From CAYQJS01 sp964417895 (GTDB lineage: Bacteria; Chloroflexota; UBA6077; SHYK01), in contig CAYQJS010000023.1 in NCBI GenBank assembly GCA_964417895.1, forward strand, positions 10,865 through 74,864: 64,000 bases of DNA. Reading direction: 5' to 3'. The notes below the pieces were generated by a model. That model searched no databases, had not been told where the DNA came from, and saw nothing but the letters and a program-made list of their open reading frames with translations. Below are positions 1 through 7,642 of the stretch, in pieces (position 1 is the first letter of the stretch; every line of letters starts with the position of its first letter). Position numbers and translations under genes: made by a program.

Positions 1-2
1 CG

Positions 3-431
3 GCGGCTGACCCACTGACCCGGCCGGCGGGTGAAGCCAGCTCCGCGCCGGCTTCCACTGGCACTGGGCCCGCAGGATCGAATCAACGTGCGGCTGCTAC
101 GCCCGTCACCATCGATGGGCCGCCAGTCGCGGTGACAACCAGCGCACCGGGCCAGCGAGTCCGCCTCGCCTTCGAAGCGCGGGCAGGCCAGGTGGTCAGC
201 GTGACACACCGCGACTCGGGGGGGCTTTCGGGGCCTAGCACGCTGGCCGGCTGCGTCGGCGAATCGACCGTACTCCTGCGGCCGGACGGGCAGCAGCTCG
301 CCGGCACTGTCTCGTGCGGACTGGTCGAGGCCACACGACTTCCCGTTGACGGCATCTATATCATTGAGGTGGCGATGCTTGATGCGTCGACCGCCGATCT
401 CACCCTGTCGCTCCATGCGGTGCCCCAGTGA
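3..431 (+). CDS. C-terminal part of a secreted beta-sandwich protein (5' end outside the window)
   Basis: The frame is open from the window edge to a TGA at 429-431, so the true start lies upstream. The visible part begins with an Ala/Pro/Ser/Thr-rich linker of about 35 residues. It then has a roughly 100-residue domain with the pattern 'GQRVRLAFEARAGQ', 'VLLRPDGQQLA' and 'LPVDGIYIIEV'. That pattern resembles the beta-sandwich modules (pre-peptidase C-terminal type) at the ends of exported bacterial proteins; this is family resemblance from memory. Two Cys residues in the domain could form a disulfide outside the cell. The function of the whole protein cannot be told from this fragment. Confidence 0.6.
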   Translation, partial: AADPLTRPAGEASSAPASTGTGPAGSNQRAAATPVTIDGPPVAVTTSAPGQRVRLAFEARAGQVVSVTHRDSGGLSGPSTLAGCVGESTVLLRPDGQQLAGTVSCGLVEATRLPVDGIYIIEVAMLDASTADLTLSLHAVPQ

Positions 432-473
432 GGAACGGATCAGCAACATGATGTCCAGGAAGGAGGGCTGGCG

Positions 474-1445
474 ATGCCGGGTAACGCGATAGTTTTCGTG
501 CATGGGCGGGGGCTCAAGCCGCCCCCAGACGTCCTCCAGGACGAGTGGTGGAGCGCGCTCCGGACGGGCGTTCCTCCTGCACTTCACGACGCAGTGAGCG
601 CCAGCGTGCAGCTCGCGTATTACGCCGACGTGCTCTATGACTCGTCGAACGTCGCGGGCGGTACTGCCACCGACGCCCAGATCACGATTCTTGGGACGGT
701 GATGGAAACAGCCCTGCGTTTCTGGCTGCCGGGGGCCAGCCCGGCAGCACCCACCGGGGTGGCGGGCGGGAGCCCCGCAAGCGACGATGTCATCATGTTC
801 GTCGAGGACGTCGTCAAGTATTTCGCATGGAATTACAGCGGCAAAGTGGCCAAGCCGCTCGTCGATATTCTGGACGGGCTGGCCGACCAGCAGGCCAACA
901 TCCTGATCATCTCGCACAGCCTGGGCACAATGGTGACCTATGACGTGCTGTGCGACCATGCTTACCACATCGATACCTGGGTGACGCTGGGCTCGCCGCT
1001 TGGGTGGACGCAGGATGTGTGGGCGCGTCTACCCCACGGGCTGATCGGCCTGATGCCAAACCTTCCGTTGCTGTCATCGGCTCTCGATGCGACTATCCTC
1101 GCCGCGCTCCGGCCTCGAGCCGCCGATCCGGCGGCCCCGTTGCGGCCGCCAACAACACGGCGCGAGTATCCCATGCCCACCCTGAGCTTCCCGCAAAGCG
1201 CCACGGTCGACCGCTGGCTGAATATCTGCGATCCCGGCGACCCGGTGGCGGCTCTGGATCCCAGCGTGGGCGACGACTTCCCCGCGGCGGACGGGAGCTC
1301 GCGAGCCATCGACGTCACCCTGCGGAATCCGGGGCGCAGGCCGGGGGACCCGGGTAGCGCACACAGCGACCCGGGCTATTTGAGCACCTGGCCGGTGGGG
1401 CAGACGGTTACAGATTTCTGGATTCGCAACCCGCCCGGAGGTTGA
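474..1445 (+). CDS. alpha/beta-hydrolase, lipase-like serine hydrolase
   Basis: The 323-residue protein opens with a beta strand and oxyanion motif 'IVFVHGRG'. It carries the nucleophile elbow 'SHSLG', with Ser149 as the likely nucleophile. 'DPGDPV' late in the protein and 'AHSDPGYL' near the end are likely sites of the catalytic Asp and His. No signal peptide is visible, so it is probably cytoplasmic. It lies 43 bases after the previous gene and 144 bases before the haem-enzyme operon on the same strand. The substrate is unknown. A lipase role that frees fatty acids for the next operon is attractive but only inferred from position. Confidence 0.75.
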   Translation: MPGNAIVFVHGRGLKPPPDVLQDEWWSALRTGVPPALHDAVSASVQLAYYADVLYDSSNVAGGTATDAQITILGTVMETALRFWLPGASPAAPTGVAGGSPASDDVIMFVEDVVKYFAWNYSGKVAKPLVDILDGLADQQANILIISHSLGTMVTYDVLCDHAYHIDTWVTLGSPLGWTQDVWARLPHGLIGLMPNLPLLSSALDATILAALRPRAADPAAPLRPPTTRREYPMPTLSFPQSATVDRWLNICDPGDPVAALDPSVGDDFPAADGSSRAIDVTLRNPGRRPGDPGSAHSDPGYLSTWPVGQTVTDFWIRNPPGG

Positions 1446-1588
1446 GACGTTACGCATGGTTAGCCATCATCCCGCTTCGCCGGCGCCATCTGGCGATGAA
1501 AACCCCGTCCGTCCCGGCGGGGGGCTGGGGGCGAAGCCCTCAGGAAAGAAGGGGCGGGTGGGTGGGCACTTCAGGTTAGGAGGAGAAG

Positions 1589-4435
1589 ATGAGCAACGGC
1601 GAGTGGCGAGAGGTCTATTGGGGAGGCACTCCAGAAACTGAACGTCTGCACTTTGAAAAGCTCGCAGCGGACATTTTGAAGGTCCAGGCCAATGTGAAAA
1701 AACGGTCAGGCGCCGCCGACATCGGGCGCGCCTTTCATGCGAAAGCCATTGTTGCCACGCCAAATGCCGAGTTCCGCTTTTCCGAAGAGCTATCACCGGA
1801 GTTCCGCGCCGCGTTCGCTGCTCCAGGAGCAGCCTATCCCGTAACGGTCCGCATCTCCAACGCGTCCGGGGCACACCAACCAGATAAGGAGCGCGACCTG
1901 CGCGGCATCGCCTTGCGCGTGAAAGTGTCGGACCAGGAATACCACGACTTGCTGATGACGAACTTCCCGGTCCCGCACGCCCGTGACGCAAGGCAGTTCG
2001 TCGCGTTTGCCCTAGCAATGTCGGGCAGCCGTATCCTGGCGATCCCGAAGGTTCTCTGGTCAGTCGGTCCTTTAGAAGCGTTCCGCATGCTGCGCAACGT
2101 GTCCACGGCGTCGAAGCGGCCGGTTCGCAGCGTTGCGCTGGAGTCGTACTGGAGCAGGGGAGCCATGTTGTGGGGCGATGCCGGTCCGATTCGATATTTC
2201 CTCCGTCCCGCGCAAGGTGCTCAGCCGGCCGACGCGCCAGTCTCTGGAGATGCGAATTATCTACGGAGTGAGATTGGCAACCGCCTGTCGACCGCGGACG
2301 TAGTGTTCGACTTCTGCGTTCAGCGGTTCGTCGACGAGAATAAGACCCCGATAGAAAACGCGGCCAAGGGATGGAAGCAAAGCGACTCACCCGCGGTCTG
2401 CATAGCTCAAGTCACCCTACCCAGACAAGACATCTACACTACCGAAGCGGCCGAGGCTGCACGTGCCATAGAGGCCATGTCGTACAACCCGTGGCACACA
2501 ACGGATGACTTTCGGCCTCTCGGTAATCTCAACCGCGCCAGAAAAGCTGTATATGAGGCCAGTGCTGCCCACCGGCAGAATCTGCGCTTCCTCACTGAGA
2601 TTCCACTTCGCAACAGGGTCTCAGTCGCTCTATTGGGAACCCTCTTCAGGTGGGTGAATCAGTTCGTACCCTGGCACCGAATCCCATCCGTGTCGTTGCA
2701 ATTGCTCCAACTGCAGCTGTTTCGGCAGGTGTTGCGACAGCGAAACCTGATTGATACCGAACCGCGGCCCGCTCCGCCGCAAGCGCAGCCGACGCCGTCC
2801 GCCCCGATCCCGGAGGCCGTCCGAACTGCGCGAACCTTCGACGGCACCTACAACGACCTTTCCAGTCCAGATATGGGCAAAGTGGATGCAGCCTTCGGCA
2901 GAAACATGGCGCCTCAGTACCTGCCGAATTTGCTTGATAGGCCGAACCCGGTGATCGTCAGCCGGGAGCTGCTTTATCGCGAGCATTTCATCCCGGCCAC
3001 TTCGCTCAATGTGCTCGCGGCGGCATGGATTCAGTTTCAGGTGCACGACTGGGTACAGCATGCCCGCTATCCATTGGGGCAGAACGACGTCTCGGTCGCC
3101 CTACCGGAAGGCATGACGTGGCGCAATACGGTGACCGGGCCAGAGGAACCAGTCATGCGCATCGCACGGGACAGGCCGCTAAACGAGGCGCAGGCTGGAT
3201 CTGCCGCGCCGTCGCTGGTATTCGGGAACACCACGTCCCATTGGTGGGACGGGTCGGAAGTTTATGGCACCACGTCGAAGCACGCCAATTCCTTGCGTGA
3301 AGGGGACAACCACGAAGGGCCAAAACTGCGGCTCGATAATGGCTATTTGCCGGAAGATACGGATGGTGCCGAGATCACCGGGTTCAGTGGGAGCTGGTGG
3401 CTGGGTCTGAGCTCGATGCACACTCTTTTCGCCCGGGAGCACAACTCGGTTTGCGATGCTCTGAGGTCCGCGTACCGAAACTGGAGCGACGAACGCATCT
3501 ACCAGACCGCAAGGCTCATCGTGTCGGCGCTGATTGCGAAGATACACACAGTCGAATGGACTCCGGCCATTCTAGCCACAGAGACAGGCGCCGGAATCAG
3601 TGCGAGCTGGTTCGGCGCGCCAAGCGATTGGCTGACCCGGCTTGGTGTTTGGCTCACCGACGTGCACGCGTTCAAGGGGATACCCGAGACGACACCGGAT
3701 CACCACACCGCACCATATTCGCTGACCGAGGAGTTTTTGACTGTCTACCGTATGCATCCGTTGTTGCCTGACGAATACAGACTCTATGACTATCGGACCG
3801 GGGAGCTTTTCGGGACTCATAGTTTCGGGGACATCCAGGGGAAAAAGACCGATGAAGTCATGCGCAACCGGGGCCTGGAAAACGTGCTTTACTCGCTGGG
3901 GATTTCGCATCCAGGCGCGATTACGCTCCACAACTATCCACGGTCGCTGCAAGAGTTTGAACGTGAAAACGGTGAACGGATTGATCTTGCGGTTGTCGAT
4001 TTGGTTCGTGAACGCCAGCGGGGCATCCCGCGCTACAACGCCTTTCGCGAAGGCTTGCACAAACCTCGAGTAAAACGTTGGGAAGACCTCACGGAAAACT
4101 CGGAATCGGTACGAAGGCTAAAAGAGATCTATCGTGACATTGATAGTGTCGATACCATGGTTGGTTTGCTAGCTGAAACACCACCGCAGGGATTTGGGTT
4201 TAGTGACACCGCGTTCCGGATTTTCATTCTGATGGCCGGCCGGCGGCTGCAGAGTGACCGTTTTTTGAATGTGGACTTTCGGCCGGAAGTGTACTCGCCG
4301 CTGGGCCTTGATTGGGTCAATTCCAACAGCATGACGAGTGTCATTTTGCGGCACTGCCCGGAATTGGTCGCGTTTCTTCCGCGATCGAAGAGTGCGTTTG
4401 CTCCCTGGCGGGCACTTTCCGAGCATGAAGTGTGA
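1589..4435 (+). CDS. fused catalase-like / alpha-dioxygenase-type haem peroxidase
   Basis: The 948-residue protein joins two haem-enzyme domains. Residues about 1-350 are catalase-like: distal His50 in 'FHAKA', 'RDLRGIALRV', an Asn in 'TNFPV', and the proximal R-x-x-x-Y as Arg318/Tyr322 in 'RKAVYEAS'. Residues about 415-948 belong to the animal haem peroxidase/cyclooxygenase superfamily and look most like plant alpha-dioxygenases. They show distal Gln482/His486 in 'QFQVHDW', 'HTLFAREHN', the catalytic Tyr720 and proximal His723 in 'YRMHPLLPD', and His653/Thr658 in 'IHTVEWT'. In alpha-dioxygenases the last motif helps bind the fatty-acid carboxylate. The terminal 'RRLQSDRF' and 'GLDWVN' motifs also fit that family. 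An AGGAGG site sits 5 bases before the ATG. A thiamine enzyme follows after 34 bases, suggesting an operon. The predicted reaction is fatty acid plus O2 to a 2-hydroperoxide, then processed by the catalase-like half; this is inference. Confidence 0.88.
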   Translation: MSNGEWREVYWGGTPETERLHFEKLAADILKVQANVKKRSGAADIGRAFHAKAIVATPNAEFRFSEELSPEFRAAFAAPGAAYPVTVRISNASGAHQPDKERDLRGIALRVKVSDQEYHDLLMTNFPVPHARDARQFVAFALAMSGSRILAIPKVLWSVGPLEAFRMLRNVSTASKRPVRSVALESYWSRGAMLWGDAGPIRYFLRPAQGAQPADAPVSGDANYLRSEIGNRLSTADVVFDFCVQRFVDENKTPIENAAKGWKQSDSPAVCIAQVTLPRQDIYTTEAAEAARAIEAMSYNPWHTTDDFRPLGNLNRARKAVYEASAAHRQNLRFLTEIPLRNRVSVALLGTLFRWVNQFVPWHRIPSVSLQLLQLQLFRQVLRQRNLIDTEPRPAPPQAQPTPSAPIPEAVRTARTFDGTYNDLSSPDMGKVDAAFGRNMAPQYLPNLLDRPNPVIVSRELLYREHFIPATSLNVLAAAWIQFQVHDWVQHARYPLGQNDVSVALPEGMTWRNTVTGPEEPVMRIARDRPLNEAQAGSAAPSLVFGNTTSHWWDGSEVYGTTSKHANSLREGDNHEGPKLRLDNGYLPEDTDGAEITGFSGSWWLGLSSMHTLFAREHNSVCDALRSAYRNWSDERIYQTARLIVSALIAKIHTVEWTPAILATETGAGISASWFGAPSDWLTRLGVWLTDVHAFKGIPETTPDHHTAPYSLTEEFLTVYRMHPLLPDEYRLYDYRTGELFGTHSFGDIQGKKTDEVMRNRGLENVLYSLGISHPGAITLHNYPRSLQEFERENGERIDLAVVDLVRERQRGIPRYNAFREGLHKPRVKRWEDLTENSESVRRLKEIYRDIDSVDTMVGLLAETPPQGFGFSDTAFRIFILMAGRRLQSDRFLNVDFRPEVYSPLGLDWVNSNSMTSVILRHCPELVAFLPRSKSAFAPWRALSEHEV

Positions 4436-4469
4436 AGCGGATGCAACGCACCGAGCAAGAGGGGGAGCA

Positions 4470-6197
4470 ATGCGAATCTACGAGGCGATAGTCAAAGGAC
4501 TCGAGAACATCGGCGTCGGGGCGGCCTTCGGCGGGGCGGGGGAGAGTGACGCGGGACTCATGTTGGCGCTAAAGCATTCCGCAAGAATCAAACCGGTGAT
4601 TACACGCAACGAGCAGGCGGCCTCGTTCATGGCGTGTGGATACGCGATGTTCACCGATCGACTCGGCGTCTGCTTTTCGACTGCCGGCCCCGGGGCGTTC
4701 AACCTGATCTCCGGCTTGTCGGTCGCCTTGATGGACTCGTATCCAGTCCTCGCGATCACCGGAGCGTCTACGCTGAAATGGAGAGGGAAAGGCTCCCTCA
4801 ATGAAACCTCGGGGATCGGCCGCACTCCGAACGGCCAGTCGGTATTCGATGCGATCACGAAGAAATCAATTGAGCTCACGGACGTGGCGCAGACGTGTGG
4901 CGCGTTGGAGGAGTTGGTGAACCTCGCGTTCGCGGGGCGCCCCGGTCCGGTGCACCTCGCGGTGCCAGCAGACCTCACCGACCCGGACATCTCCGTTGAC
5001 AACTATCGTGATATGCGGCTCGACGTACAGCCGATCCGGCCAGACCCAGCGTCGCTCCAGGCGGCTGCCGGCGCCATCGCGGACGCGGTGCGCAACGGCA
5101 AGCGTGTCCTAGTGCTCGCCGGCTACGGAGCCGTGCGGAGCCACGCGGGCCGGGACCTGCAGGCATTTGTGGAGCGGTTTCAGATTCCAGTGATCACGAC
5201 CATGGACGGCAAGGGGATCATCCCTGAGGAGCATCCCCTTGCGGTCGGTGTGCTTGGACTTTCTGGCCATTCGAGCGCTCGGAAGGCATTCCAGGACGCA
5301 GACATAGTGGTGGCAATCGGCAATTCCTTCGCGCAGCACGCGACGTTTAACTTCCAAGAAGACCTGTTCGACGGCAAAACGCTGATCCAGATCAACATCG
5401 GCCAGGAAGAGATCGACAAGGTATACAAGGCCACCTACTCCATCCGCGCGGATGCCAGGTTGGCGATTGTCGGCCTCGCTGAGGAGATGTCCCGAACTGT
5501 GAGCAGCGTACCAGTTCGCGACTTTGAGACGCAGGACTATGAAACCGAGAAGATCCTTGGTCTCGGACGGCTGATCAATCCCGGTGAGCTTACGCAGTCG
5601 CTATCGCGACTGTTGCCCGACAATGCTATCGTGCTCGGCGACGCCGGCACCCACAGTGCTTGGCTCGCCTACTACCTGGAGTTGCGGGAGGGACAGTATT
5701 TCCGCAAGCCGGGGACGTTCGCCCCGATGGCCGGCAACACCAACGGCGCCCTTGGCGTGAAATGCGCCTATCCTGACCGAACCGTCGTCGTCGGCTGTGG
5801 CGACGGCTGCTACCTCATGTCCGGCTTCGAGCTGCTGACCGCCGTGGAATACGACATCCCCGTCATATGGATCATCTTCGACGACGACGAGTTCAAGCTC
5901 ATCAAACTCGAACAGCTCGTGACCTACCACGAGACTGCCCTCGTCGAGTTCAAGAATCCCGACTACGTAGCCTACGCCAACGCTTGCGGCGCGGACGGCT
6001 ACCGGGTCGAAACCCTTGAGGAGTTCGAAGAAGCCTTCAAGGCGGCGGTTGATTCCGGAAAACCCACATTGATCGATGCCAAAATCACACGATTGGCTCT
6101 TCCACACTACAGCCCTTCACTGGAAGGGCTCCCGAAAAGCATCGTCGAGGGGACGTGGGAAGCGATTCGGAGGTGGTTCGGCTTGCCCTCCCAATGA
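4470..6197 (+). CDS. ThDP-dependent enzyme of the acetolactate synthase / 2-oxoacid decarboxylase / 2-hydroxyacyl lyase superfamily
   Basis: The 575-residue protein has the three-domain layout of this superfamily. It has an N-terminal Pyr domain with catalytic Glu48 in 'RNEQAASF', a middle Rossmann-like domain ('VLVLAGYGAVRSHAGRDL') and a C-terminal PP domain with the GDG metal motif at residues 444-446. The usual Asn-Asn that ends the GDG motif is replaced by 'FDDDEF', so a metal ligand may be Asp. The start is the ATG after 'AGAGGGGGAGCA'; longer in-frame reading would overlap the upstream gene by about 100 bases. Known relatives include 2-hydroxyacyl-CoA lyase, benzoylformate decarboxylase and acetolactate synthase. 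The substrate is not decided by sequence alone. Position next to an alpha-dioxygenase suggests a 2-oxo or 2-hydroxy fatty acid. Confidence 0.85.
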   Translation: MRIYEAIVKGLENIGVGAAFGGAGESDAGLMLALKHSARIKPVITRNEQAASFMACGYAMFTDRLGVCFSTAGPGAFNLISGLSVALMDSYPVLAITGASTLKWRGKGSLNETSGIGRTPNGQSVFDAITKKSIELTDVAQTCGALEELVNLAFAGRPGPVHLAVPADLTDPDISVDNYRDMRLDVQPIRPDPASLQAAAGAIADAVRNGKRVLVLAGYGAVRSHAGRDLQAFVERFQIPVITTMDGKGIIPEEHPLAVGVLGLSGHSSARKAFQDADIVVAIGNSFAQHATFNFQEDLFDGKTLIQINIGQEEIDKVYKATYSIRADARLAIVGLAEEMSRTVSSVPVRDFETQDYETEKILGLGRLINPGELTQSLSRLLPDNAIVLGDAGTHSAWLAYYLELREGQYFRKPGTFAPMAGNTNGALGVKCAYPDRTVVVGCGDGCYLMSGFELLTAVEYDIPVIWIIFDDDEFKLIKLEQLVTYHETALVEFKNPDYVAYANACGADGYRVETLEEFEEAFKAAVDSGKPTLIDAKITRLALPHYSPSLEGLPKSIVEGTWEAIRRWFGLPSQ

Positions 6198-6242
6198 GGT
6201 AAGGCACGACCGGACTCGGACAACACCTGGAGGAGGCTCGCC

Positions 6243-7622
6243 ATGAACCCACAGATGACCGACCATCCGGGCATCGCGGATCTGCTCGCCCGGCCTCTGG
6301 CTGACACGATTTGGCGACGCCGCACGCACCGTGTCAGCAGCGGCATCATGAAGGTCGCCGCAGGTTCGATGACCTACACGTCGGAAGCAGACCCCCAGCC
6401 GCTCGGCGATCTTGAAGAGGCCGTGCTCGTGGCTGCCACCGGCTGCACCGGACTGACCATGCCGGATCGGCCTTTTGAGGATCCCTCCACCGGAACAGCC
6501 GTCATGGCGAAGCCCAATCTGACGATGGATGGGCGCACGGCAGGAAGTCCTGACAACGCCCAGGGGACCCATTTCTTCCTGATCAACGACAGCGGTACCT
6601 ATTTCCTGAAACGGTTGCCCTCCCTTGAAGTAGACGATCCGTTCGACCCCGACACGCTCGTGGCGCGCGCCGCCGAGGCCAAAGTCAAATTGCTGGACAG
6701 ACGGCTCGACGTCGCCGAGGGCGAGCGTGAGTTCCCGGCCTACCTGGATTCAAACCGCTTTCTCTCGAATCTGCCAGGGACCACCGTGCTCTTGCCGGTG
6801 GTTGATCTGTCCCATCAGTACATCAATGGCTTGATGTATCTCTTGACGCAGCCGGACGGGGCGCGACCCACGCTGGTTGATGACCGCAATTTCTATCGGA
6901 GCGCCGGCGTGAAACGCTGGATAAGGTCGGGTTTTCTAAATAAGGACCTGAAAGTTCCTCTCGGCGTGATTGGTTCTTTGCGCACGCAGATCGAGGCGGA
7001 TCTGCTGCTGCAGAATCTGTTCCTCGTCGCCGAGGCGCTCGGACTGGGCGCGTGGATCCATGCAACCATCAGCCCCCCGGTCCTGAACGGGGACCCGAAG
7101 TTCATCGACCGTTATGGCCCCATGCTGGGGTTTGAACATGTGGTTCCGCGTTGGCGGCCCTGGGACTTGTTCCGCTGGCACGTGCCGTGGCCGAGCTATG
7201 CAGACCTGCGGGCCCACCCGGTGGCTCTCAGGCACAACGGCGAGTATCTCATCAAGGCAAAGTGCCCGCCGAATTATGCATCCATGGACCAGGCGATCGA
7301 TACGGTCGTCGACGCCAAATTCGGTTCGGAGGGCATCTATAACGACCGCCAACTGTTCCAGCGGATTTACAAGGACGACTACAGCGAGCGTTATCTTAAC
7401 GAGGCCAAAGCCTACAACGCGGATGTGATCGCTTGTGTCAGGGACGTTTGCAATTACATCCACGATACCCATGGGCGATTTCCCGCTCATTGCGAAGCCA
7501 TTCATGTTCCTGGGATTTGGCTTCAGGTTCATCACGTTGAGATCCCTTATTACGACAGGTTCTTTCGGAATGGTCTCTCAGACGCCCAACGCCAGCACGA
7601 CGCGCTTTGGCACAGACGGTGA
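6243..7622 (+). CDS. nitroreductase-like flavoprotein (uncertain)
   Basis: The 459-residue protein starts at an ATG preceded by GGAGGAGG, 45 bases after the thiamine enzyme, so it is probably the third gene of that operon. An early 'IWRRRTHRVSSG' and a later 'LLLQNLFLVAEALGLGAW' resemble the FMN-contact helices of the nitroreductase fold ('RRS.R' and 'aAqNLlLaA.alGLG'). The protein is about twice the usual nitroreductase length, with long insertions and a C-terminal extension of about 170 residues that I do not recognise. No membrane segment or signal peptide is seen. A redox role on the operon's intermediates is plausible. It ends only 20 bases from the convergent stop of the next gene. Confidence 0.5.
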   Translation: MNPQMTDHPGIADLLARPLADTIWRRRTHRVSSGIMKVAAGSMTYTSEADPQPLGDLEEAVLVAATGCTGLTMPDRPFEDPSTGTAVMAKPNLTMDGRTAGSPDNAQGTHFFLINDSGTYFLKRLPSLEVDDPFDPDTLVARAAEAKVKLLDRRLDVAEGEREFPAYLDSNRFLSNLPGTTVLLPVVDLSHQYINGLMYLLTQPDGARPTLVDDRNFYRSAGVKRWIRSGFLNKDLKVPLGVIGSLRTQIEADLLLQNLFLVAEALGLGAWIHATISPPVLNGDPKFIDRYGPMLGFEHVVPRWRPWDLFRWHVPWPSYADLRAHPVALRHNGEYLIKAKCPPNYASMDQAIDTVVDAKFGSEGIYNDRQLFQRIYKDDYSERYLNEAKAYNADVIACVRDVCNYIHDTHGRFPAHCEAIHVPGIWLQVHHVEIPYYDRFFRNGLSDAQRQHDALWHRR

Positions 7623-7642
7623 TGTGAAGAGCAATCGTTGCT

